A stretch of 64,000 nt of DNA from JAKFDI01 sp036676235 (GTDB lineage Bacteria; Pseudomonadota; Gammaproteobacteria; Burkholderiales; Burkholderiaceae_C). The notes under the pieces were generated by a model. The model was not told where the DNA came from, did not search any database, and saw only the letters and a list, made by a program, of their open reading frames with translations. The stretch spans positions 1-64,000 of the forward strand of contig JAKFDI010000103.1 in NCBI GenBank assembly GCA_036676235.1, written 5' to 3'. Made by a program: the position numbers and the translations under genes. Shown here in pieces: positions 8,476 through 17,049 of the stretch. How positions within the stretch are numbered: the first letter of the stretch is position 1; each line of letters starts with the position of its first letter.

Positions 8476-9254
8476 CGCGGCGGCTCCAGCAGGTTCACGT
8501 AGTCATGCTGCGCGGTGTTGATCACCGAGCTGCGGAATTCGACCGGCTGATCGCCGAGGCCGATGGCCGTGCGGCGCACCACCAGCACCGGCGCGCCGAG
8601 CGGCAGCGCCAGCGCGCGTGCGGCCCGGCGGTCGGCTGCACCGGTGCGGGCGCGTTCGCGCGCGCGCACCACCGTCAGGCCGAACTCGGACTGGTAGAGC
8701 GGGTACAGGCCGCCCGGCTGCGCGGCGAGCCGTTCGCGCAGCGGCTTCTCGGCGAGGCCCTTGAAGGCGGCGGCCGACAACGACACCCGCTCCAGCGCCA
8801 CCGGCATCCCGTCGAGCGAGGTCAGGCTGTCGAGCTGCAGCAGCGGATCGCCCTCGCGCAGCCCGAGCGCCGCCGCCGCCTCGGCGCCGGCGCGCACGCG
8901 CTCGAACGCCAGCAGCTCGCTCGACGGTGAAGCGCGCGCGCCGGTGGTGGACTCGAGATTGAAGAACCGCAGCACCGAGCGCTCGCGGCTCAGGCTCGCG
9001 ACGAAGGTGCCGCGGCCCTGGCGGCGGGCGACGATGTGCTCGGACGCCAACTCGTCGACGGCCTTGCGCAGGGTGCCGATGGAGACCTGGAAGGCGCCGG
9101 CGAGTTCGGTCTCGCTCGGCAACGTCTGGCCGGCGCGATAAGTGCCGGCCTGAATGGCGCCGAGCAGCGCGCGCTTGACGGCGCGATACAGGGGCATGCC
9201 GGTATCTTCAGGCGCAAGTGGCTGAAAGACCGCGGCGGTGGACAGGGCCGGCAT
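8472..9254 (-). CDS. GntR-family regulator with UTRA effector domain
   Basis: A 260-residue HutC/FadR-like GntR regulator. A winged helix lies at about residues 15-85 (LPSETELAGAFQVSIGTLRKAVDEL, then the GRGTFVA turn), and the UTRA ligand domain follows from about 105 to the end. I chose the ATG at 9254 (MPALSTAAV); an in-frame ATG at 9338 would add 28 residues unlike the family and extend through the repeated sequence upstream. It overlaps the inositol-monophosphatase-like gene by four bases (ATGA). Three copies of ATGGATGA lie 24-58 bases upstream and may be its own operator. Confidence 0.82.
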   Translation of the reverse strand: MPALSTAAVFQPLAPEDTGMPLYRAVKRALLGAIQAGTYRAGQTLPSETELAGAFQVSIGTLRKAVDELASEHIVARRQGRGTFVASLSRERSVLRFFNLESTTGARASPSSELLAFERVRAGAEAAAALGLREGDPLLQLDSLTSLDGMPVALERVSLSAAAFKGLAEKPLRERLAAQPGGLYPLYQSEFGLTVVRARERARTGAADRRAARALALPLGAPVLVVRRTAIGLGDQPVEFRSSVINTAQHDYVNLLEPPR

Positions 9255-9277
9255 GGCGGCGAATGTATCCGTGTGAG

Positions 9278-9312
9278 ATGGATGAATCAAGTCATATGGA
9301 TGACATGGATGA
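9278..9312. promoter_or_regulatory. Three ATGGATGA repeats upstream of the GntR gene
   Basis: ATGGATGA occurs at 9278-9285, 9296-9303 and 9305-9312, with start-to-start spacings of 18 and 9 bases, just upstream of the GntR start at 9254. A direct-repeat array this close to a regulator gene may be an operator. No binding evidence is available and the repeats are short. Confidence 0.35.
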
Positions 9313-9360
9313 AATGCTGAACCGGTGCGCATGGGCAAGGGTCAACGCGTTTGCGCGGCG

Positions 9361-9526
9361 GCCCCTCACCCCAGCCCTCTCCCGCGGGGCGGGAGAGGGA
9401 GTCGTTCGGTCGCCTTCGTCGAGAGTGGCGCCGGCAACGGCCAACAGAGAAGTGAAGCGGCACCCGACATGGGAGGCGGGAATTTCTCCCTCTCCACCGC
9501 GGGGGGAGAGGGTAGGGGTGAGGGGC
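9361..9526. repeat. Mirror pair of CCCTCTCCC-type hairpin repeats
   Basis: The 314-base spacer between the GntR gene and moeB holds two copies of a GC-rich hairpin repeat in opposite orientation. Copy one is at 9361-9401 (CCCTCACCCC, then CCCTCTCCC paired with GGGAGAGGG). Copy two is at 9484-9526 (CTCCCTCTCC paired with GGAGAGGG, then GGGGTGAGGGG). The same unit recurs between the box genes. I see no gene in this spacer. Confidence 0.8.
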
Positions 9527-9568
9527 CTTCGCGCCGCTGCGTTCGTCATCGCAGCTTGCGGCACGGAC

Positions 9569-10333
9569 TCAGATACGCCGTGCCCCGCACACCCCGCACA
9601 CCGCGCAATCCGCCTGCCGCTTCACCCGCATTTCCGTCCACTCCATCGAGCGGGCGTCGAGCATCTGCAGCCGCCCCGCGAGCGAGCTGCCCACGCCGGC
9701 TAGCAGCTTCAGCGCCTCGGCCGCCTGCATCGTGCCGATGATGCCGACCAGCGGCGCGAACACGCCCATCGTCGCGCACCGAGCCTCCTCGAAGGCGGCG
9801 TCGGGCGGAAAGATACAGGCGTAGCACGGCGCTTCGGCGTCGCGTGTGTCGTAGACCGAGATCTGCCCGTCGAAGCCGATCGCCGCGCCAGCCACCAGCG
9901 GTTTTCGCTGGCGCACGCAGGCGGCGTTCACCGCCTGGCGGGTGGCGAAGTTGTCGCAGCAGTCGAGCACCACATCGGCCGCGGCCACCAGCGCGTCGAG
10001 TTCGGCTGCGCCCACGCGCCGGCGCACCGTCACGATGCCGGCCTCGGGGTTGATCGCGGTCATGGCGATGGCCGCCGAATCGGCCTTGGGCGTGCCGATG
10101 CGTGCGGTGGTGTGAGCGATCTGGCGCTGCAGGTTGGTGAGGTCGACCACGTCGTCGTCGACGACGGTGATGCGCGCGAGCCCGGCCGTCGCGAGGTACA
10201 GCAGCGCCGGCGAGCCGAGGCCCCCGGCACCGATGACGAGCGCGTGCGAGTCGAGCAGCCGCTGCTGGCCCTCGACGCCGAGCTCGTCGAGCAGGATGTG
10301 GCGGGAGTAGCGCAGCAGCTGGTCGTCATTCAT
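9569..10333 (-). CDS. moeB: Molybdopterin-synthase adenylyltransferase (MoeB/ThiF/HesA family)
   Basis: A 254-residue E1-like enzyme. It adenylates the C-terminal glycine of a small sulfur carrier (MoaD or ThiS), the activation step of molybdopterin or thiamine sulfur transfer. The N-terminus YSRHILLDELGVEGQQRL is typical. The nucleotide-binding GAGGLGSP lies near residues 35-42, followed by the DDDVVDLTNLQRQ region. Two zinc CxxC pairs are seen (CYAC, and CAVC in the C-terminal CAVCGVCG). There is no C-terminal rhodanese domain. It follows ctpA on the same strand behind a clear terminator, so it is probably expressed from its own promoter or by read-through. Confidence 0.88.
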   Translation of the reverse strand: MNDDQLLRYSRHILLDELGVEGQQRLLDSHALVIGAGGLGSPALLYLATAGLARITVVDDDVVDLTNLQRQIAHTTARIGTPKADSAAIAMTAINPEAGIVTVRRRVGAAELDALVAAADVVLDCCDNFATRQAVNAACVRQRKPLVAGAAIGFDGQISVYDTRDAEAPCYACIFPPDAAFEEARCATMGVFAPLVGIIGTMQAAEALKLLAGVGSSLAGRLQMLDARSMEWTEMRVKRQADCAVCGVCGARRI

Positions 10334-10342
10334 CGCGCCAGC

Positions 10343-10373
10343 ATAAAAGCAAACGCCCGCGCGGGGCGGGCGT
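10343..10373 (-). terminator. Intrinsic terminator after ctpA
   Basis: On the minus strand, ACGCCCGC (10373-10366) pairs with GCGGGCGT (10360-10353) across a five-base loop and is followed by TTGCTTTT. It lies between the ctpA stop (10395) and the moeB start (10333), so it should end ctpA transcripts. Confidence 0.75.
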
Positions 10374-10394
10374 CTGGTGTGCGAGCGGCGGTGC

Positions 10395-11855
10395 TCAGTT
10401 GGTCGTGGTCTCGGGCTTGCGCTCGGTCATGGTCTTGCTCACGGCGACCTGCTTGCCCTTCAGGCGGTTCAGCGCCTGCAGGAGCTGGAAGTCCTCTTCC
10501 GAGCCGAACTGCGGCAGGGGCTTGGGCGGCTCGTTGCTCTTGGCCGCCTGCTCCTCGAGGCGCTTGCGCGCTTCCTCGCGGGCCTTGATGCGCGCCGGGT
10601 CCTTCTCTTCGGCGCCCTGGCCGCTCTGCAGATGCTGCTCGAGGTCGGCTTCGCGCACGCGCAGAGCGGAGAAGAGGTTGCCCTCGGCGGTCTCGTCGAG
10701 CATCACGTCGGGAATGATGCCCTTGGCCTGGATCGACTGGCCGCTGGGCGTGTAGTAGCGCGCGGTGGTGATCTTGAGCGCGGTCTCGGGCGAGAGCTGG
10801 CGCACGGTCTGCACCGAGCCCTTGCCGAAGGTCTGCGCGCCCATGATGGTGGCGCGGTCGTGGTCTTGCAGCGCGCCGGCGACGATCTCGCTGGCCGAGG
10901 CCGAGCCTTCGTTCACCAGCACGACCAGCGGCACGGTCTTCACCGCATCGGGCAGACGCGCGAGCGGATCGGTGCCGCCGCGGCGCAGGTAGTCGTCGGG
11001 CGTGGCCTTGAACACCGCCTTGGATTCGGCGATCTGGCCCTTGGTCGACACCACCACCACGTCGGCCGGCAGGAAGGCGGCGGAGATGGCCACCGAAGCT
11101 TCGAGCAGGCCGCCCGGGTCGTTGCGCAGGTCGAGCACCAGACCCTTGAGGTTGGGCTCTTCCTTGTAGATCTCCTCGAGCTTGCGCGCGAAATCGTCGA
11201 CCGTGCGGTCCTGGAACTGGCTCACGCGCAGCCAGGCGTAGCCCGGCTCGACGATCTTGGAGCGCACGCTCTGCACGCGGATCACGTCGCGCGTGATGGT
11301 CACGGGGAAGCTGCGGCTCTCGTTCTTGCGGAAGATGGTGAGCGTGACCTTGGTGCCCGCCTCGCCACGCATGCGCTTGACGGCCTGGTCGAGCGTCATG
11401 CCCTTGACGATGCTGTCGTCGATCTTGGTGATGAGGTCGCCGCTCTTGATGCCGGCGCGAAAGGCCGGTGTGCCTTCGATCGGCGAGACGATCTTCACGA
11501 GGCCGTCTTCCATGCCGATCTCGATGCCCACGCCGACGAAGCGGCCGGTCGTGCCTTCGCGGAATTCCTTGAAGGACTTCTTGTCGAAGTACTGCGAGTG
11601 CGGGTCGAGCCCGGACACCATGCCGCTGATGGCGTCGGTGATGAGCTTCTTCTCGTCGACCACTTCCACGTAGTCGCTCTTGATCATGCCGAACACGGCG
11701 GCGAGCTGCTGCAACTCCTCGAGCGGGAGTTGCGCGACCGAGTTGCGGGCAATGGCCTGCACCTGGATCGTCGCCATCGCCCCCGCCAGGGCGCCGACCG
11801 CCACCCAACCCGCGACCTTCAGTTTCACGCCCATGACCGTTCCTGATTTCGACAA
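10395..11855 (-). CDS. ctpA: C-terminal processing peptidase, S41 family
   Basis: A membrane-anchored serine protease that trims or degrades periplasmic proteins from the C-terminus. An N-terminal hydrophobic anchor lies at about residues 12-34, followed by a PDZ domain at about 100-185 (GRFVGVGIEIG...AGIKSGDLI) and the S41 protease core. The catalytic serine lies in NEGSASASEI and the lysine in TFGKGSVQ, the expected Ser/Lys dyad. The start is uncertain. A TTG at 11855 has AGGAG six bases before it; an ATG at 11834 (MGVKLKVAGW) has AGGAA five bases before it and gives a more typical signal anchor (479 residues). Its upstream spacer is shared with the divergent boxC gene. Confidence 0.9.
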   Translation of the reverse strand: MSKSGTVMGVKLKVAGWVAVGALAGAMATIQVQAIARNSVAQLPLEELQQLAAVFGMIKSDYVEVVDEKKLITDAISGMVSGLDPHSQYFDKKSFKEFREGTTGRFVGVGIEIGMEDGLVKIVSPIEGTPAFRAGIKSGDLITKIDDSIVKGMTLDQAVKRMRGEAGTKVTLTIFRKNESRSFPVTITRDVIRVQSVRSKIVEPGYAWLRVSQFQDRTVDDFARKLEEIYKEEPNLKGLVLDLRNDPGGLLEASVAISAAFLPADVVVVSTKGQIAESKAVFKATPDDYLRRGGTDPLARLPDAVKTVPLVVLVNEGSASASEIVAGALQDHDRATIMGAQTFGKGSVQTVRQLSPETALKITTARYYTPSGQSIQAKGIIPDVMLDETAEGNLFSALRVREADLEQHLQSGQGAEEKDPARIKAREEARKRLEEQAAKSNEPPKPLPQFGSEEDFQLLQALNRLKGKQVAVSKTMTERKPETTTN

Positions 11856-11867
11856 AGAGAACTCCTG

Positions 11868-12160
11868 AGTCAGTATAGAACTGCGTTATGCAGCGATGGC
11901 CGCTTGGAGGGCCGCAAAAGACCGGAAGTTCACCGTGCGGCAAAGGACGTGCACTGCGCCACGACCTGCGGCCGGTGTTGAAGCTTTTACACAGGCGGCG
12001 ACGTGCGCCGAGACGGCGCTGTCGCGGCTCAGTGGTCGCACGAAACTTTCTTAGCTCGGCCTTGACGCAGCGCATGATGAGCACTATTCTTCATGCATTG
12101 CTTGAGCGACATACGCACTATTGTGCTTGATCCCAAGCGTGCCTGCCTCAAAGGAGAGCC
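11868..12160. promoter_or_regulatory. boxC promoter region with BoxR-like site
   Basis: The 305-base spacer between ctpA and boxC contains no gene. At 12090-12105 is TTCATGCATTGCTTGA, whose complement TCAAGCAATGCATGAA combines the two blocks found separately in the boxR/bclA promoter (TCAAGCAAT at 34760-34768, AATGCATGAA at 34722-34731). It is the best candidate for a shared BoxR operator and sits 56 bases before the boxC ATG. Known BzdR/BoxR-type regulators use TGCA-containing sites, which fits, but binding here is inferred. Confidence 0.55.
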
Positions 12161-13837
12161 ATGAACGCCGTCGTCACCCCGCTCGCCGACCCTCGCGTGG
12201 ATTACCGCACCGAGCCTGCCGCTTACCGCCACTGGACGCTGGCCTTCGAGGGCGAGGTGGGCCGCCTGTCGCTGAACATCGCCGAAGACGGCGGCATCCG
12301 CCCCGGCTACAAGCTCAAGCTCAACAGCTACGACCTGGGCGTGGACATCGAACTGCACGATGCGCTGAACCGCATCCGCTTCGAGCACCCCGAGGTGAAG
12401 AGCGTGATCGTCACCAGCCAGAAGGACCGCATCTTCTGTTCGGGCGCCAACATCTTCATGCTGGGTGTATCGAGCCACGCATGGAAAGTGAACTTCTGCA
12501 AGTTCACCAACGAGACGCGCAACGGCATCGAGGATTCGTCGAAGCACTCGGGCCTGAAATTCATCGCCGCGGTGAACGGCGCCTGCGCCGGCGGCGGCTA
12601 CGAGCTGGCGCTGGCGTGCGACGAGATCGTGCTGGTCGACGACCGTTCGTCCTCCGTCTCGCTGCCCGAGGTGCCGCTGCTGGGCGTGTTGCCCGGCACC
12701 GGTGGCCTGACACGCGTGACCGACAAGCGCCGTGTTCGCCACGACCTGGCCGACATCTTCTGCACCAGCGTCGAAGGCGTGCGTGGGCAGCGTGCCGTGG
12801 ATTGGCGGCTGGTCGATGCTTCGGTGAAGCCGGCGCAGTTCGGCGCCTTCGTGCAGGAACGTGCGACGACGCTGGCCGCCGCGAGCCATCGCCCGGCGGG
12901 CGCCAAGGGTGTGGCACTGCCGCGCATCGAGCGCGAAGAGAGTGCCGATGCGCTGCGCTACGAACACCTGACGATCGAGATCGACCGCGCCAAGCGCACG
13001 GCCACCTTCACCGTGAAGGCGCCGGCCGGTGCGCAGCCGAGCGGCATCGCCGGCATCGAGGCTGCGGGCGCCGCGTGGTGGCCGCTCGCCATGGCGCGCC
13101 AGCTCGACGACGCCATCCTCACGCTGCGCACCAACGAGCTCGACATCGGCACGTGGCTGCTGAAGACCGGGGGCGACGCCGCCGCGGTGCTCGCCACCGA
13201 TGCCCTGCTGCTCGCAAACCAGGACCACTGGTTCGTGCGCGAGACGCTGGGTGCGCTGCGGCGCACGCTGGCGCGACTGGATGTGTCCTCGCGCAGCCTG
13301 TTTGCGCTGATCGACGAGGGTTCGTGCTTCGCCGGCACGCTGGCCGAACTCGCCTTCGCGGCCGACCGCGCCTACATGCTGGCTCTGCCCGACGATGCGG
13401 CCCGCACGCCCCGGCTGCGCTTGAGCGAAATCAACTTCGGCGCGCTGCCGCTCGTCACCGACCAGTCGCGCCTTGCGCGCCGCTTCCATGAAGAGAGTGG
13501 TCCCCTCGATGCCGCCCGCGCCACCATCGGCCGCGCGCTCGATGCCGACGAGGCGCTGGCGCTGGGCCTTGTCACCGCGGCGCCCGACGACATCGACTGG
13601 GCCGACGAGATTCGCATCGCCGTCGAAGAGCGCGCGAGCATGTCGCCCGATGCACTGACGGGCCTGGAAGCCAATCTGCGCTTCTCGGGCAAGGAGAACA
13701 TGGCCACGCGCGTGTTCGGGCGCCTGACGGCATGGCAGAACTGGATCTTCCAGCGGCCCAACGCGGTCGGCGAGAAGGGCGCGCTCAAGGTCTACGGCAA
13801 GGGCGAGAAGGCGCAGTTCGATCTCAACAGAGTGTGA
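12161..13837 (+). CDS. boxC: Benzoyl-CoA-dihydrodiol lyase BoxC
   Basis: A 558-residue crotonase-superfamily enzyme. It hydrolytically opens 2,3-epoxybenzoyl-CoA to 3,4-dehydroadipyl-CoA semialdehyde and formate in aerobic benzoyl-CoA catabolism. The N-terminal crotonase core shows SGANIFMLG (oxyanion region, about 103-111) and NGACAGGGYELALACDEI (about 138-155). The double-length architecture, with a second crotonase-like half from about residue 270, and the overall length are diagnostic of BoxC. AGGAG lies upstream of the ATG. It is the first gene of boxC-boxB-boxA, separated from boxB by a 125-base spacer holding a hairpin repeat pair. Confidence 0.95.
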   Translation: MNAVVTPLADPRVDYRTEPAAYRHWTLAFEGEVGRLSLNIAEDGGIRPGYKLKLNSYDLGVDIELHDALNRIRFEHPEVKSVIVTSQKDRIFCSGANIFMLGVSSHAWKVNFCKFTNETRNGIEDSSKHSGLKFIAAVNGACAGGGYELALACDEIVLVDDRSSSVSLPEVPLLGVLPGTGGLTRVTDKRRVRHDLADIFCTSVEGVRGQRAVDWRLVDASVKPAQFGAFVQERATTLAAASHRPAGAKGVALPRIEREESADALRYEHLTIEIDRAKRTATFTVKAPAGAQPSGIAGIEAAGAAWWPLAMARQLDDAILTLRTNELDIGTWLLKTGGDAAAVLATDALLLANQDHWFVRETLGALRRTLARLDVSSRSLFALIDEGSCFAGTLAELAFAADRAYMLALPDDAARTPRLRLSEINFGALPLVTDQSRLARRFHEESGPLDAARATIGRALDADEALALGLVTAAPDDIDWADEIRIAVEERASMSPDALTGLEANLRFSGKENMATRVFGRLTAWQNWIFQRPNAVGEKGALKVYGKGEKAQFDLNRV

Positions 13838-13935
13838 CCCCCTCTCCCTCTGGGAGAGGGTTGGGGTGAGGGCGGCGCCGCATCGGCACGCCTCACCCTC
13901 ACCCCGGCCCTCTCCCGCCAGCGGGAGAGGGAGCA
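13838..13935. repeat. Mirror pair of CCCTCTCCC hairpins between boxC and boxB
   Basis: Copy one (about 13839-13873) begins right after the boxC stop: CCCTCTCCC-TCT-GGGAGAGGG, then TTGGGGTGAGGG. Copy two (about 13892-13934) is its mirror: CTCACCCTCACCCC, then CCCTCTCCCGC paired with GCGGGAGAGGG. Together they can fold as two hairpins or one long stem within the operon mRNA, and may protect the transcript or tune boxB relative to boxC. Confidence 0.8.
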
Positions 13936-13962
13936 ACACAACAACAGGCCACGGAGAGTTCC

Positions 13963-15390
13963 ATGTCCGCCATCAACTACAGCGAGAAGATTCCCAACAA
14001 CGTCAACCTCGGCGAAGACCGCACGCTGCAGCGCGCGCTCGAGCAGTGGCAGCCGAACTTCATCAACTGGTGGGGCGACGTCGGCCCGGAAGGCTCGACC
14101 GACTACGAGGTCTACCTGCGCACCGCGGTGAGCGTCGACCCGCAGGGCTGGGCGCAGTTCGGCCACGTGAAGATGCGCGACTACCGCTGGGGCATCTTCC
14201 TGAACCCGGGCGATGCCGAACGCCAGGTGCACTTCGGCGACCACAAGGGCGAGAAGGCGTGGCAGGACGTGCCCGGCGAGCATCGCGCCAACCTGCGCCG
14301 CATCATCGTGACGCAGGGCGACACCGAGCCGGCCTCGGTGGAGCAGCAGCGGCACCTCGGCCTCACCGCGCCGTCGATGTACGACCTGCGCAACCTGTTC
14401 CAGATCAACGTGGAAGAAGGCCGCCACCTGTGGGCCATGGTCTACCTGCTGCACAAGCACTTCGGCCGTGATGGGCGCGAAGAGGCCGAGGCGCTGCTGG
14501 AGCGCCGCTCGGGCGACGAGAACAACCCGCGCATCCTCGGCGCCTTCAACGAGAAGACGCCCGACTGGCTGGCGTTCTTCATGTTCACCTACTTCACCGA
14601 CCGCGACGGCAAGTTCCAGCTCTCGGCGCTGGCCGAAAGCGCGTTCGATCCGCTCGCGCGCACGACCAAGTTCATGCTGACGGAAGAAGCGCACCACATG
14701 TTCGTGGGCGAGAGCGGCGTGTCGCGCGTGATCGCGCGCACCTGCCAGGTGATGAACGAGCTCAAGAGCGACGACGTGAACCAGGTACGCGCAGCCGGTG
14801 CGATCGACCTGCCGACGATCCAGCGCTACCTCAACTTCCACTACAGCGTGACCATCGACCTCTTCGGCGCCGACCAGTCGAGCAACGCCGCCACCTTCTA
14901 CAGCTCGGGTCTGAAGGGCCGCTACGAGGAAGGCAAGCGCGGCGACGACCACGTGCTCAAGGGCCAGAGCTACAAGGTGCTGGAAGTGCAGGGCGGCCAG
15001 TTGGTCGAGAAGGAAGTGCCCATGCTCAACGCGCTGAACGAAGTGCTGCGCGACGACTTCATCAAGGATTCGGTGGCCGGGGTGGAGCGCTGGAACAAGG
15101 TCATCGCCAAGGCCGGCATCCCGCTGCGGCTGCAGGTGCCGCACAAGGCCTTCCACCGCAACATCGGCGCGCTGGCCGGCATCAACATGTCGCCGGACGG
15201 CCGCGTGGTGAACGACGCCGAGTGGAATGCGAAGAAGGACGAGTGGCTGCCCACCGCCGAAGACCGTGCCTTCGTCGCCTCGTTGATGGGCCGCGTGGTC
15301 GAGCCGGGCAAGTTCGCCGGCTGGATTGCACCGCCGGTGATGGGTGTGAATCGCCAGCCGGTCGATTTCGAGTACGTGCGATTCGGTTGA
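13963..15390 (+). CDS. boxB: Benzoyl-CoA 2,3-epoxidase, oxygenase subunit BoxB
   Basis: A 475-residue diiron oxygenase that epoxidises benzoyl-CoA at carbons 2 and 3, receiving electrons from BoxA. Two diiron-type E-E-x-x-H motifs are visible: VEEGRHLW near residues 150-157 and TEEAHHMF near 241-248. These fit the ferritin-like fold of class I diiron epoxidases. The N-terminus YSEKIPNNVNL is characteristic of BoxB. A weak GGAGAG Shine-Dalgarno lies just after the repeat pair. It stands between boxC and boxA, the standard partner arrangement. Confidence 0.95.
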   Translation: MSAINYSEKIPNNVNLGEDRTLQRALEQWQPNFINWWGDVGPEGSTDYEVYLRTAVSVDPQGWAQFGHVKMRDYRWGIFLNPGDAERQVHFGDHKGEKAWQDVPGEHRANLRRIIVTQGDTEPASVEQQRHLGLTAPSMYDLRNLFQINVEEGRHLWAMVYLLHKHFGRDGREEAEALLERRSGDENNPRILGAFNEKTPDWLAFFMFTYFTDRDGKFQLSALAESAFDPLARTTKFMLTEEAHHMFVGESGVSRVIARTCQVMNELKSDDVNQVRAAGAIDLPTIQRYLNFHYSVTIDLFGADQSSNAATFYSSGLKGRYEEGKRGDDHVLKGQSYKVLEVQGGQLVEKEVPMLNALNEVLRDDFIKDSVAGVERWNKVIAKAGIPLRLQVPHKAFHRNIGALAGINMSPDGRVVNDAEWNAKKDEWLPTAEDRAFVASLMGRVVEPGKFAGWIAPPVMGVNRQPVDFEYVRFG

Positions 15391-15396
15391 TGATTT

Positions 15397-15486
15397 GTTC
15401 CCTCTCCCGCTTGCGGGAGAGGGTTAGGGTGAGGGCCGCGGGCCGGTGAGCCCTCACCCCCGCCCTCTCCCAGGGGGAGAGGGAGC
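15397..15486. repeat. Mirror pair of CCCTCTCCC hairpins between boxB and boxA
   Basis: Copy one at 15399-15437 is CCCTCTCCCGC-TT-GCGGGAGAGGG followed by TTAGGGTGAGGG. Copy two at 15451-15486 is CCCTCACCCC, then CCCTCTCCC paired with GGGAGAGGG. It repeats the arrangement found between boxC and boxB. The final GGGAGAGGGAGC ends 15 bases before the boxA ATG. Confidence 0.8.
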
Positions 15487-15501
15487 AATGCAGGAAGCCT
15501 C

Positions 15502-16776
15502 ATGGACATGGCCGTCGAAGCGACATTGATCAAGCAGCACCTGATCGATCCCGAAATCTGCATTCGCTGCAACACCTGCGAGGCCACGTGCCCGATCGGT
15601 GCGATCACGCACGACGACCGCAACTACGTGGTGCGTGCCGACGTGTGCAACTCCTGCATGGCCTGCATCTCGCCGTGCCCGACGGGCGCCATCGACAACT
15701 GGCGTGACATGCCGCGTGCCAAGGCCTACCCGATCGAGGAGCAGTTGCTGTGGGACGAACTGCCGGCTGCACTGAGCGCCGAACAGCTCGCCGCGGAGGG
15801 CGCGGTGGCCGTGCAGGAGCCAGCCGTCGTTCAGGAAGCGGTGGCCGCCGTCGAGACCGCCGTGGCCGATGCGTCCTTCGACTCCGCCGCCTGGGGCGCC
15901 ACCGTGCCGCCATGGTCGGCCGCGCACGCCTACAGCAAGCTCTACGGCCCGAAGCAGCCAACCACCGCCACGGTTGTCGGCAACTTCAACTGCACCGAGG
16001 CCGGCTTCGCGAGCGAGACACACCACATCGTGCTCGACTTCGGCGCCATGCCCTTCCCGGTGCTGGAAGGCCAGTCCATCGGCATCGTCCCGCCTGGTGT
16101 GGATGCCCGCGGCAAGCCGCACGTGGCGCGCCAGTACTCGGTGGCCAGCCCCCGTAACGGCGAACGCCCCGGCTACAACAACGTCTCGCTCACGGTGAAG
16201 CGCGTCACCGAAGACCACCAGGGCCAACCCATACGCGGCGTGGCCTCCAACTACGTGTGCGACCTCAAGGTGGGCGATACGGTGCAGGTGATCGGCCCCT
16301 TCGGCACCAGCTTCCTGATGCCCAACCATCCGAAGTCGCACCTGGTGATGATCTGCACCGGCACCGGCAGCGCGCCCATGCGCGCCATGACCGAATGGCG
16401 CCGGCGCCTGCGCAAGAGCGGCAAGTTCGAGGGCGGCAAGCTGATGCTCTTCTTCGGCGCGCGCACGCAGCAGGAACTGCCGTACTTCGGGCCGCTGCAA
16501 AGCCTGCCCAAGGACTTCATCGACATCAGCCTCGCCTTCTCGCGCACGCCGGGCGCACCCAGGCGCTACGTGCAAGACCTCATGCGCGAACGCGCCGCCG
16601 ACCTCGCACTGCTGCTCAAGGATGCGAACACGCACATCTATGTGTGCGGCCTCAAGAGCATGGAAGAGGGTGTGGTGCTCGCGTTGCGCGATGTGGCCGA
16701 GGAAGCCGGCCTCGCATGGGACGTGCTCGGGGCTGCGCTCAAGGCCCAGGGCCGCCTGCACCTCGAGACCTATTGA
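15502..16776 (+). CDS. boxA: Benzoyl-CoA 2,3-epoxidase, reductase subunit BoxA
   Basis: A 424-residue iron-sulfur flavoprotein reductase that passes electrons from NADPH to BoxB. The N-terminus has two 4Fe-4S ferredoxin motifs: CIRCNTCEATCP (about residues 15-26) and CNSCMACISPCP (about 50-61). A linker rich in Ala/Val/Glu follows, then a ferredoxin-NADP reductase module from about 150, with RQYSVASP for FAD binding and MICTGTGSAPMRAM for the nucleotide. The C-terminal VETY-like end (HLETY) matches the family, so the gene is complete. Two in-frame ATGs lie at the 5' end (MDM); the first is used here. Confidence 0.94.
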   Translation: MDMAVEATLIKQHLIDPEICIRCNTCEATCPIGAITHDDRNYVVRADVCNSCMACISPCPTGAIDNWRDMPRAKAYPIEEQLLWDELPAALSAEQLAAEGAVAVQEPAVVQEAVAAVETAVADASFDSAAWGATVPPWSAAHAYSKLYGPKQPTTATVVGNFNCTEAGFASETHHIVLDFGAMPFPVLEGQSIGIVPPGVDARGKPHVARQYSVASPRNGERPGYNNVSLTVKRVTEDHQGQPIRGVASNYVCDLKVGDTVQVIGPFGTSFLMPNHPKSHLVMICTGTGSAPMRAMTEWRRRLRKSGKFEGGKLMLFFGARTQQELPYFGPLQSLPKDFIDISLAFSRTPGAPRRYVQDLMRERAADLALLLKDANTHIYVCGLKSMEEGVVLALRDVAEEAGLAWDVLGAALKAQGRLHLETY

Positions 16777-16878
16777 GCTGGGCGCCGCGTCGAAGCCGTC
16801 CAGGCGTCGACGCGCTCTCTCTCGCGGCTCGGACCGGGTCGCCGCCCTTGCGCACCTGCGTCATCCGCGCGAATCGAG

Positions 16879-17049
16879 GTGCAGTACGACCAGTGCATCC
16901 AGCTCATGCAGCAGATGACCGAAGACGGCTTGAAGCAGGCCCAGCAGAGGATCAGCAGCATGCAGAAGATGCTGGCCGGCGCCTGGGCCGCCTACAAGGA
17001 TCTCGAAAAGGCCGTGGCCGGCGTCAAGAAGGAATACGCCATTTCGTGA
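16879..17049 (+). CDS. Possible small helical protein after boxA
   Basis: A 56-residue open frame with a GTG start at 16879 (or an ATG at 16906), ending with TGA at 17047-17049. The sequence is strongly helical and charged, with MQQMTEDGLKQAQQRI and AYKDLEKAVAGVKKEYA, unlike a random GC-rich shadow frame. No good Shine-Dalgarno precedes either start. The frame is the same as boxA, and the bases between the boxA stop and this start read as low-quality sequence. It could be a genuine small gene or the surviving 3' end of a larger phasin-like gene. No family is recognised. Confidence 0.4.
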   Translation: MQYDQCIQLMQQMTEDGLKQAQQRISSMQKMLAGAWAAYKDLEKAVAGVKKEYAIS

